DNA from: Symbiodinium natans
Taxonomy: Eukaryota; Sar; Dinophyceae; Suessiales; Symbiodiniaceae
Assembly: GCA_905221605.1 (NCBI GenBank)
Contig: CAJNDS010002757.1
Location: 184,001-248,000 of the forward strand
Direction of reading: 5' to 3'
Length of the DNA: 64,000 nucleotides
The notes beneath the pieces are model-generated. The model had not been told where the DNA came from, searched no databases, and saw nothing but the letters and a program-made list of their open reading frames with translations. Positions 1 to 9,117 of the stretch are shown here, in pieces. Made by a program: the position numbers and the translations under genes. Positions within the stretch are counted from its first letter, which is position 1, and each line of letters starts with the position of its first letter.

Positions 1-261
1 TCGCTTCGATGATGCTGTCCGTCACCGACTCACCCCACTTGGCAATCATCTCTGCTCGCGTCATCCATCTCCTCAGTCCTTTCTTCGCATTCTTGTTGCT
101 GGAGCGCAAGCGCACAAGCAATTTGCTCGTGGCCCAGCACTCCCCACTTGTGAGCCAAGATTCAAAGAGAAAGCTCCTTTGCGGCGACGCCTTTGTGGCT
201 TTCTGGGCCAACTTCAAGATCTCCTTTGGGCACGAGGCACCTAGCAGCGGCCAAAAGCTTA

Positions 262-516
<255 letters not shown>

Positions 517-529
517 TCGGAAATCGTTT

Positions 530-622
530 GTATATATTATATATCTATATAATAAACGATAATGTATATTTAGAATGTTTTATCATTATTGTTATCAAAC
601 ATGTCTTGATAATGATTATAAC

Positions 623-663
<41 letters not shown>

Positions 664-792
664 ACTACGACTATATATATATATATACTGTATATTACAT
701 GATGATAACTTTTTAATTATAGTCTTATATAGAGTGTGTATAATCATATATATATATATATATATGTATGATCCTGATTCTGGTTCTCGGGT

Positions 793-829
<37 letters not shown>

Positions 830-1219
830 ACCCCCTGAAGCTAAACTCTGAAAACCTCAACATTAAAATACCAACCCAACAACCCAAGCACGGGACGGGG
901 GGGGGGGGGGGGGGGGGGGGGGTTCTAAACCCTATATAACCCTAACAACATAAACCCACATATATATCGAAATTAATTAACACCTTCTTAAACCTTAGAA
1001 CCAACTCACAACCACACCGCCGTGGGGGGTTCGGGGTACCATAAGAATTATAATAATAATGTATTTAAAATTGGCACCCTTATTATAAATTATCACCCTA
1101 AGAACAGCCCGAAACCGTATGTATATAAGTTAGGAATTTAAAAGAATTATTACCCTGGAACAGAAAAATAGCATATATATATATATATATATGTATATAT
1201 CATATATCGAGCAAAATAG
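530..1219. repeat. Low-complexity block: TA repeats, poly-C 795-827, poly-G 897-922
   Basis: No gene is visible. The stretch holds several (TA)n runs (about 630-700, 750-765, 1174-1200), a 33-base C homopolymer and a 26-base G homopolymer 70 bases later, then AT-rich sequence with CCCTAAA-like fragments. The C and G homopolymers could pair as a hairpin, but they are also the places where an assembly is least reliable. Confidence 0.9.
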
Positions 1220-1798
1220 CTAACTTAATACTGCCGAGCTGCCGAAGCTGCGATAAAAGCGCATGTTGCGCGCGTGCAATCTCTTTCGTCGATCATCCTT
1301 TGTTTCCTGATCACCCTTATCATCAACAGGCTGCACTTCCGTAGGCTCCTTGCTTCCGTCGCCTCCCTCATCTGGCTTTGCACTTTGCCCAGCCTCGTTC
1401 CCAGAAGCTGCCGCAGCCTCCACTTGACTAGGCTGAGCACGCTGCTGGCGTACTCTGTCCAAATCCTGCACAACCTTTTGGAGGTCCTGATCCGAGAGCT
1501 TGTCAACGGTGTGCCCTCGCAGAAGCAGGCTATTAACAGCCCCCCAAGCCTGATCTTTTGACGGCTCCTGGGATTCCTCCCCTGAAGCCCACCAGCCTTT
1601 CTTGTCATCATACCCGGCATACCAATTCGACTGCCAGCTATTCCAACCCCACTGCGAGTGCTGCCAGCCTTGATCATTCCACTCCCGTGACCGCCAGGTC
1701 TTCGAGTCACCAGCGTCAGACGAAGTAATACTCCAATTGCTACCGGTGTTGGAACGCTGAAAGGAATCTGGGTGCAGCCACCAGTTTGAATCATCCAC
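1220..1798 (-). CDS. Trp/Gln-rich exon of an unrecognised minus-strand gene
   Basis: An open frame of 192 codons ends in a stop at 1220. The N-terminal third is rich in Trp, Ser and Asn, with repeated W-S/W-N patterns. The middle (LSDQDLQKVVQDLDRVRQQR) looks helical, and the C-terminus is charged and lysine/arginine-rich. The frame continues upstream to a CTGCAG at 1816-1821 that would make a splice acceptor, so this is probably the last exon (about 1815-1220) of a spliced gene rather than a complete gene. Composition is unlike the AT-rich DNA around it, which supports coding. I do not recognise the family. Together with the exon at 2672-3460 it may form the 3' end of one gene in region A. 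Confidence 0.5.
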   Translation of the reverse strand: MDDSNWWLHPDSFQRSNTGSNWSITSSDAGDSKTWRSREWNDQGWQHSQWGWNSWQSNWYAGYDDKKGWWASGEESQEPSKDQAWGAVNSLLLRGHTVDKLSDQDLQKVVQDLDRVRQQRAQPSQVEAAAASGNEAGQSAKPDEGGDGSKEPTEVQPVDDKGDQETKDDRRKRLHARNMRFYRSFGSSAVLS

Positions 1799-1859
1799 CT
1801 GATCTGCTGCTTGCGCTGCAGTTATAAATGACTGAACACATGTTCACGCGGAAGTCTGT

Positions 1860-2427
1860 TCACACAATCCCCCTTCTATAATTATATATATATATATATA
1901 TATACCTATCAAGCAGCATATGTAAACTATCTTATATACATATATAATAATTATATATATGTCTATGCTTCCATTGTATATATATATATATGTATTTCAT
2001 ATAATTACTTCGATCCCAGGCACCTGGTCCTTCGACTTCTCATCCTTTTGCGACGGCATCGGTGACACCTTCAAGGAGCAGCATGCATGGGAACCCCTAG
2101 AAACCTGAAACCTGAGTTTCGATAAACCCCAGCTAAACTCATCTAAGCTGTAATTATATAAATATATATATATATATATAGTAATTAATCAAGAAACTCT
2201 ATATATATCACGATAATATAGATAGACAGCATATATATATATATATACCACCCTTAGAAACCATAAACCCTAGAACTCTAGAATCTATCTATCTATCTAT
2301 CTATCTCCATATCTATATATATATATATATATATACTATACAAATACATATATATATATATATATATATATATGGGTATTTTGTAGATTTACGTATACAT
2401 ATAATAATAATAAATAATAATAATAAT

Positions 2428-2508
<81 letters not shown>

Positions 2509-2660
2509 GTAATAATCATAATCATAATAATGAAAAATAATAATATATATATATATATATATAAGCCCATATATATAATATAATAAATTAGAATATAATA
2601 TATATATATATATATATGTATGTACCCAGAAATAGTTACATATATACATTTACATATATT
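1860..2660. repeat. AT-rich microsatellite block with (TAA)n
   Basis: Repeated (TA)n tracts occur at about 1880-1905, 2160-2180, 2230-2247, 2320-2375 and 2545-2620. A (TAA/AAT)n run covers about 2402-2535 and a short (TATC)n lies at 2283-2306. No coding signal is seen; this is probably intron between the two exon-like blocks on either side. Confidence 0.9.
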
Positions 2661-2671
2661 ATATGTATCAA

Positions 2672-3460
2672 TTAAAGACTACGTATAATCTTGCTAGAAT
2701 ATATCTCGCGTGGAGCCTGAGCAGCTGGGATGCTCTTCTTGCTGCTTGCGCCTGGGCTGTTGTTCCTTCTACGCTTGCCGCTCACAGCAGAGCCTGGTGT
2801 CAGACTGGACAGAGACTGGCATCGGGCCACGGGATTCGAGGTCTTGGCTCCTGTAGGTGTGCCTGCATTGGCTTCCTCCGGGGGTCCTTCCTTAGCAGAT
2901 CCTTTGCCAGGTGTGGCGACTTCTTGGGGGACCTCAGCTTCCTTCTCTTGGGCAGTGGATCCTTGGGCAGGTCTGGGGACTTCGGCTGTGGGGACCTCGG
3001 CTTCCTTCTGTTGGGCAGGGGATCCTTGGGCAGATCTGGGGACTTCGGCTGTGGGGACCTCGGCTTCCTTCTCTTGGGCAAAGGATCCTTTGGCAGGCGT
3101 GGGGATCTTGGCGTCTTTCTTCGTCTCGTCAGGCTGGGCTGCTGCGCTTGGGGTCTCCGGCACTGGGGTCTCTACTTGCCTGTCCTCACCATTGTCAGCA
3201 GCAAGCCTTGCTGGGGTTGTCACACCAAGATTCGGCACTTGCGGGCTTCTCATCTCCGTCTTACAAAACTTGTATGGTGTAAAGATCTCACTCTTTGTTG
3301 GCCTTCTCGCAGGAGCTCGGTCTGCAAGCGGCCTCTCATCTGCATGGGTGGGCTTTGCTGCAGCTGCTGCTGCTTCTTCCTCTGGATCGATCTGTGTGTC
3401 TTCGTATCCAGAGCCTTGCAGGCCATGGCAATTGCAAAGTTGTATTTCAGGCACGTACAT
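2672..3460 (-). CDS. Exon with 63-bp tandem repeats, acidic Pro/Glu/Ala-rich protein
   Basis: A 262-codon open frame begins with ATG at 3460, where the upstream CGCAAG could instead be a splice acceptor. Residues about 20-50 are Glu/Ala-rich. Residues about 115-180 contain three copies of a 21-residue unit around KEAEVPTAEVPR; the DNA period is 63 bp, counted at 2950-3090. The tail is basic (GKRRRNNSPGASSKK). The low-complexity, charged repeats resemble linkers of dinoflagellate nuclear proteins. No catalytic domain is seen. The repeats keep the frame, which favours real coding sequence. The downstream boundary is probably a splice donor near 2690-2710 and is not resolved. Confidence 0.5.
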   Translation of the reverse strand: MYVPEIQLCNCHGLQGSGYEDTQIDPEEEAAAAAAKPTHADERPLADRAPARRPTKSEIFTPYKFCKTEMRSPQVPNLGVTTPARLAADNGEDRQVETPVPETPSAAAQPDETKKDAKIPTPAKGSFAQEKEAEVPTAEVPRSAQGSPAQQKEAEVPTAEVPRPAQGSTAQEKEAEVPQEVATPGKGSAKEGPPEEANAGTPTGAKTSNPVARCQSLSSLTPGSAVSGKRRRNNSPGASSKKSIPAAQAPREIYSSKIIRSL

Positions 3461-3785
3461 CTTGCGTTTAGGGGGTAGGGTTTAATAATTTAGCTATAGC
3501 TATAGGGTTTAGGACTTATGCAGGGCTATAGTATGGTTTATTATGAATATTATCAATTATAATATAATTTCTTATATTTAGGATTGTTATTACTTATGAT
3601 CGTTATTACAGGTAAGGCGTATAAGGTTTATGATTATGAAGCGGGCTTTTTTCTTATAGTGGGTCTTCTTATAGAGCTACACTCTTGCAGCTTGCACTGC
3701 CTCTTCTGCGAGCATAGGGTTTGATGGTTTAGGGTTGTTGTGGGGTTTGAGGGAATTGTTATAATTTTACATGGTATTCAGCTAC

Positions 3786-3850
3786 TAGATCTAGGGTTTA
3801 GGGTGTAGGGTTTAGGGTTTAGGGCTTAGGGTTTAGGGTTTATAAGTTTA
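3786..3850. repeat. Interstitial TTTAGGG telomere-type array
   Basis: About eight tandem, slightly degenerate TTTAGGG units (with GCTTAGGG and TATAGGG variants). Similar short arrays occur at about 4690-4712, 5820-5895 (as CCCTAAA), 7196-7250, 31170-31195, 47885-47985 and 53310-53430. They are scattered in spacer DNA in both orientations, so this is not a chromosome end. Confidence 0.85.
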
Positions 3851-4029
3851 GGGTATATAGGGTTTAGGGCAAACTAGGTGTATAATTAGTCAAGGCACCG
3901 TGCAAAGCTTTGCTTCGCATGGCTGCTGCTGCAGCCAGAGCCCGTTCAAGGGCAGGGTTTGTCGCCATCGCGTGAAGCTCGAATCTATCACGCAAATCGG
4001 TCTTCATGCACGTAACAGCAAAGCCAGCA

Positions 4030-4165
4030 GAGAGTCACGCGAGAGTCACGCCAGAGTCACGGTAAATCACGCTGGTTCAGGCTTGGGCTGTACTGTACTT
4101 ACGAGCACAGTCACGCCAGAGTCACGCCAGAGTCACGCCAGAGTCACGCTGGAGTCACGCTAGGG
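4030..4165. repeat. 11-bp tandem repeat (AGTCACGCCAG)
   Basis: The unit AGTCACGCCAG is repeated head to tail from about 4109 to 4165, with looser copies at 4030-4075. An 11-bp period breaks any reading frame, so this is non-coding. The flanks 3461-4029 and 4166-4860 hold degenerate telomere-like units and no gene that I can support. Confidence 0.85.
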
Positions 4166-4889
4166 TCAGCGTACCAATTGCCATGGTCATAGAGAAAAAA
4201 AACCAATTTCCTCTGTAGAAACCTAGATCCTGAACCCCTTGCACCTATATGGAATTGTGAGGTTCCCTCGATCAGGGCTGCCTGCTTCCATCGCCTCTTT
4301 ACCATCCACCCGAGTGTCCAGGCTGCACTCTGAGACTTGCAGCTTCTTAATTTGCATGGCAAACCACACGTGTATGCAACAGGGATCCGTCATGAATTGT
4401 CGCGATCACAGCTGCGCAGAGCAGCTAGAAAGTGAGAAGTGGGTCGTACCTGCCAGCTCTCTGCTCTTCGCGAAGGAACAGCATCACTTCATCCATGGCG
4501 GCATGGTCCCACGAGAGTGGTTGGGGAGCCTGGCGTGCAAAATTTAAAGGGTCCTTTCGAAAGTGTCTAGCATTGCAACCCACTTGGCCTTCCCCTGGGC
4601 AGCTAATCGTTGGGCACCGTCTGCGACCCTCTGCTCAATTTTTGCCCCACGTGTCGCCTCAACCACTTCTAGCCGTGACATTTATAAGGGTTTATAGGGT
4701 TTAGGGTTTAGGGATTAAACACCATCACAAATTGAGATGTCATATGGCAGGCCAAGAGGCGACATACTTCAAATGTAGCCGACGTATCACCCTGCAAAAT
4801 TTCGCAGGATATTCTTGCGTCTGCTTTAACTTGGATCCGCCGGACCTGGCCAATAAATATCTATCTATATCTATCTATCTATGTATCGA

Positions 4890-4920
<31 letters not shown>

Positions 4921-5081
4921 TCTATAATAATTATATTATGCTATATATTATATATATATATATGATTCATTACTCCATCATACTGAAGAAAAAGCACAAG
5001 TAGATACATATATATATATATATAACACATATCTATCTATATACATATATAGTCTATATCTTTTTGATAATTATAATGTAC

Positions 5082-5375
5082 GTGTATATGCATGTATGTA
5101 TGTATGTTTGTATGTATGTATGTATCTATGTATGTATGTATGTATGTATGTATGTATGTATGTATGTATGTATGTACGCATGTATGTATGTACGTATGTA
5201 CGTATACATGTATGTACATGTATGTGCATGTATGTACATGTATATACATGTATCGTATGTAGTATGTACATGTATGTATGTGTGTATGTATGTATGTATG
5301 TATGTATGTATGTATGTATGTATGTATGTATGTATGTATGTATGTATGTATGTATGTATGTATGTATGTATGTAT
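5082..5375. repeat. (TATG)n tetranucleotide microsatellite
   Basis: Nearly 290 bases of TATG repeats with interspersed TACATG and TACGTA. Open frames here on both strands translate as YVCMYVCM or THIHTYIH repeats and are not genes. The AT-rich lead-in from 4860 contains TATC and TA runs. Confidence 0.95.
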
Positions 5376-5599
5376 GCTATCATATATATGTGTATACACA
5401 ACATCGTATATAATATGGCAAACCCTTGTTAATGTTAGATTGCACGGCAAGGGGCACAACCTTCTGCCCACGTTTGTTGATCCTTGTCTTGTAGACTCCC
5501 TTCGAACAGAGACCAAGGCGTTTGCGGCGCTTCATCGTCAGCTTCTTCGCCAAGCGTGGAATAAAGCCCCTCGGCTAGCGATCGATGAATTGATCAAGT

Positions 5600-6245
5600 T
5601 GCAAGCTGCCCCCCCCTTCCCCTTCCCACTTCCCAATATATAAAATCCCGGTTCTCGGTTCGCCACCCCCCCCCCCCCCGCCCCCATGGTATAGTCCCCC
5701 CCCCTCCCCACCCACCCACCCCCCAACCCCCCTAAAACCTAAACCCTTGAACCCTCAAACCTAAAACCCCTAAAACCAACCCACAACCACACAACGGGGG
5801 GGGGGGGGGGGGGGCGGGAACCCTAAACCCTAAAAACCCTAAACCCTAAAACAACCCTAAACCCTAAAACAACCCTAAACCCTTAACCCTGAATCCTTAA
5901 CCCTATAATTACCCCTAACCCACAACCACACCACGAGGGGGGGGGGGGGGGCAGGCTGCACCCGCATCAGCTCGAACCCTAGCGTAGAGTTTAGTATTAT
6001 AAATTCTATATATGGGTATGATAGAGGGTTCAGGATTTTAGGCTTATACAGGGTTTATATCTAATTGGTTTTTTTGTTTATCAATTATAGCGGGCTTCCA
6101 CCCACCCCTTCTATTTTATAGGGTTTAGGGTTTTATCGGTTTAGAGGTTTCTATTGGGGTGTTTTTCGGTGTTGAGAGGGGGGGAGGGCTGAACCGGGGG
6201 TTTTCCAGACTTCCAGATCCAAGGCGCAGTGTTCCATAGGCCAGG
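5600..6245. repeat. Poly-C/poly-G and CCCTAAA-rich spacer
   Basis: Contains C-rich runs at about 5665-5720, G runs at about 5797-5815 and 5937-5951, and an array of degenerate CCCTAAA units from about 5816 to 5920. No gene is visible. The sequence resembles the 50.5-51.0 kb block in E2, in line with region A and E2 being the same kind of element. Confidence 0.8.
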
Positions 6246-6515
6246 CTAGCCTTCGGGCTGAAGTGACCATAGTTGCCAAGCCAACTTAGCAAGGCCCGGC
6301 AATATAGGAGGTATGTTGACATTGCAGTAGCAATATATTGCATTGTTCTCAGAGACGTCACTCTGAGCACCTGGCAAGAAAGTCTTATGTACTGGCAGAA
6401 CCTTCCCAACCATGTCCAGAATGTGCTGGATGTACGGAAGAAGCTCCAGCTTCGACGAAGAGGGCTGCTCTATCAGGAACAGCACATGGCGGACCGTCAT
6501 GAGCAGCACCAGCAA
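6246..6515 (-). CDS. Exon of a cytosine-methyltransferase-like gene (ExQP motif)
   Basis: The minus-strand frame reads ...TVRHVLFLIEQPSSSKLELLPYI.... The IEQPSSS segment matches the position of methyltransferase motif VI (ENV/ExP), and the same motif occurs in the E2 exon at 53693-53917 (WVIEQPSSSLF). The coding part is probably about 6515-6420; the remainder of the open frame reads poorly and is likely intron. It follows the exon at 6606-6819 in transcription order. Assignment rests on my reading of motifs shared between the two loci, not on a search. Confidence 0.5.
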   Translation of the reverse strand: MLVLLMTVRHVLFLIEQPSSSKLELLPYIQHILDMVGKVLPVHKTFLPGAQSDVSENNAIYCYCNVNIPPILPGLAKLAWQLWSLQPEG

Positions 6516-6605
6516 GCATACTCTCGAAGCTATCCTTGGCTACGTACATTGCTAATTCCCGCACAAATAATGGATCATGTCTACATGCGAACAAGGGAAA
6601 AACAT

Positions 6606-6819
6606 TCAGCCAGCATGTGTGTCCAGGTGCTTGTTAGCAGTAGCAACGTGGGGAAGCTCCTCCCGCCCAAAAGGGGAATCCGCACTGCGCCGGCTGGTAC
6701 CGGCATTCATGAAGACGAAGCTGCCGCATGGCACGCCAATTGTAGCCAAGGACAGCTTGGACATCTTCAGCACTCCCCGGACGGCGCTCACGAAGCCAAT
6801 CCTGGGTCCGAGATGTCAA
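6606..6819 (-). CDS. Exon of a cytosine-methyltransferase-like gene (Pro-Cys motif)
   Basis: The minus-strand frame includes SKLSLATIGVPCGSFVFMN followed by AGTSRRSADSPFG. The PC in GVPCGSF sits where C5-methyltransferases carry the catalytic Pro-Cys (motif IV). E2 has a parallel exon at 53998-54516 (GLECSTFTFMNAATSRRS). Two overlapping frames cover 6606-6819, so the exact splice site is uncertain. The next upstream open stretch on the minus strand (6788-7063, with GHDIDRLFLYVPHPSSPDQP) may be a further exon. Activity cannot be judged from a partial gene. Confidence 0.5.
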
Positions 6820-7099
6820 AATTATATTTGCGTTGTAGTATAATAATTAATACCATTGCAGAATAAGTGCCGGCAAGGTGCGTTGTAGTGATGTCATCGG
6901 TTTCAGGTCGGTCCCGAATCTCCAGATAGTCACTTGGTTGATCAGGGCTCGAGGGGTGGGGAACGTACAAAAAGAGTCGATCGATATCATGACCAGCAGT
7001 GCATGCGATTGGACCATCGACATGATCACGTATAATTTGCTCCAAGTTGCCTGCGAAGTCCAACCAAGCCTGTCGAGGAGCAAAGGGTTTAGGGTTATA

Positions 7100-8634
7100 G
7101 GCTTTATAATTATACTTTAGGGTTTTTTATATAGCTGTTGCAAAAAGCATTATAATAAATTAAGGGCTTAAGGGTTTATAGGGTTTTGGGCTTGGGGTTT
7201 GAGGTTTAGGGTTTAGGGTTATAATTATTAGGGTTTAGGGTTTAGGGTACCGTTGTTCAGCCTAGGCACAATACTCGCGCTGCATGTTTCGGCAGCCGGC
7301 GAACATATCATAGTGGCTCCGGTCCTCATCTCTTCGGAGCTTCGTTTCTTGGAGTGAATTAGAAAACTGGGTTCTAGCTAATTAGGGAGTGAATTTTTAA
7401 AATGGGGAGTTTAAAAGACATGGAGTGCAACTGAGAGCTGCACTCGATAGGACATGTTTGGTGGTGACTGCTGAGCGACATAATCAGCAACATGGATCCT
7501 TGCAGATCACGCTCGCTAGATCAGACTGCACGTGCACAGGCCAGCCCCACACGTATACACCAGACCACGTACATGGAAGTAAGAGCTGTGCAGGGCTTTA
7601 TGCGCGCCCATAAGAACCAGCATTGTAGCGGCTTTGGCGGAAAGGGAGAGCGGGCTTTGCTGCCACGAAGACGGCGCCATGCTTGGGAGAGTTAAAATGG
7701 ATTTTGTGTGAGTACGGTAATAAATCGACCACACTCAGCCACATGCCTTGTCAAAGACTCTGTTCTGTACGTACCTGTGTACCATGACATTCTGGAATGA
7801 ACTGCTGAACTACATCAGATGCGTACGTACTTGTGACATTGTCGAAGTGCTGAACGTTAACAAGCGCTGATGTCGATCATGATCAGAATACACTGCGCGA
7901 GAAATCACAGTGTACAATGCAATTGCAAATATTGCACTCAGCATACCGCAGCTATAGCAACCAAGCCACACAGCCCCCCCCCCCCCCCCCCCCCCCCCCT
8001 GATTGCCACTGAGCTGTTTCGATCTGGAGCTCGTGTGATCGATGTTCATACTTCTGAAGCACGGTTCCTGCGGCCCTTCCGCAGCATTCTTAGCCTTGCA
8101 CTTCTTGCCCGCTGCCGCGGACTCAGGTCTCGGATCCAGTGGCCATTCCGGGTGCAACCATCCTGCGAGCTTCTTCACCACACGAAACCTGGAAGAGGTC
8201 GATTGCAATTGGGGCAGGATCGTGTGAAGGGACTTGTTTTCGAATTCTCATAAGACAAGGAACACATCCTGCATGTGCGCAAGATCACCTTTCCTCCAGG
8301 ATATCGTCACACCGTTTTTTTGTTGACCTCACGTCACTCGAAGTCACAAGAATTGAAACTTGGAATATAAGTACGTATACACGTATAGCAGAATGAAAGC
8401 ATTTAAACCTACATACATAACATCTCGAAACCCTGTGTATTTATATTCGATTTTGTTTTACCCCGATGTCAACATTCGAAAACTATAATTACCCTAATTA
8501 AACCATATACACTTGGAAGTAATTTAGGTACAACTGATAACCCTTATATATTATATATCTAAGGTTTAGGGTTTGGGCTTACATAAATATAGTTTATATA
8601 ATTATATTCTCACATCTGCTACAAAGCACTATAT
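7100..8634. other. Spacer of region A left of the LTR element, with one possible exon
   Basis: Mostly degenerate TTTAGGG sequence (7085-7250) and unique sequence without a convincing long frame. A minus-strand stretch at about 8000-8208 (FRVVKKLAGWLHPEWPLDP, then a lysine/alanine-rich stretch) reads like a small exon. A 26-base poly-C tract lies at about 7975-8000. The last 250 bases before the LTR are AT-rich. Confidence 0.5.
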
Positions 8635-8928
8635 TGTGAGCAGGTCAAAGCATGCATGGAGTGCTTGCTTAGTGCTAGTGCAGCTTGTAGTTTTCCCTTG
8701 CATGTGTAGTTTTGCAATTCGTAACAATGCCAATATTTTGGCTCAAGTACCGAGCTTGTGCCTTTGAGCACGGTAGAGTCGTACAGTAGCTCTTAGGTTG
8801 CTGTGCGGTCCGACCGGACGCACTCAGGCGTAGCTGCACAAGTGCTTGAACTCGCGAAGTCGTAAAACAGCGTGACCGGGCTGTGATTGCATTGGCTTAG
8901 TGCAAGTCCAGTGCTGGTCGACTTCACA
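8635..8928 (+). repeat. 5' LTR
   Basis: The 294-bp repeat matches 30404-30697 except at two positions (T/C in the GCTTAGYGCT segment, and near the end TTCACA versus TTCTCA). It starts TGTGAG and ends CACA, the usual TG...CA form. At 8735-8747 it contains ATTTTGGCTCAAG, identical to the 3' end of the dinoflagellate spliced leader. Confidence 0.92.
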
Positions 8929-8930
8929 AT

Positions 8931-8948
8931 TGGGGGCTGCTCTGGGAA
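8931..8948 (+). promoter_or_regulatory. Candidate primer-binding site
   Basis: TGGGGGCTGCTCTGGGAA starts two bases after the LTR end. TGG at this position would pair with the CCA end of a tRNA, and the layout resembles the TGGGGGCTC-type sites of other LTR elements. The tRNA was not identified. Confidence 0.6.
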
Positions 8949-9033
8949 ACGTACAGCTCTTGTGCCTACGGCCCGAGTGGGCAAGCATTGCTTTGCTTGT
9001 CTGTCGCGGTCCGTGACCTGGACGCGTGGACTG

Positions 9034-9117
9034 TGTGCCACGCTTGCGGCCTGTTAACCAAGGCGCGGCGCTTCGTGTGCCACGCCTGCGGCCTGCTAAC
9101 CAAGGCGCGGCGATGTC
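9034..9117 (+). repeat. 42-bp direct repeat in the gag leader
   Basis: Two copies of a 42-bp unit (around TGTGCCACGCYTGCGGCCTG) stand just upstream of the gag ATG at 9113. In one frame they encode CHACGLLTKARR twice. In the gag frame they would add 29 residues if translation began at 9026. The repeat ends at the MSAE start codon, which I take as the more likely start. Confidence 0.7.

Noticed and set aside
3786-3850. Chromosome end
   Set aside because: The telomere-type units are short, degenerate, in both orientations and flanked by genes and transposons.
5082-5375. CRISPR-like array or satellite
   Set aside because: Perfect tetranucleotide repetition with no spacers.
5037-5516. Open frames with YIHTYIHT / MYVCMYVC repeats on both strands
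   Set aside because: Produced by the (TATG)n microsatellite, which is open in several frames at once.
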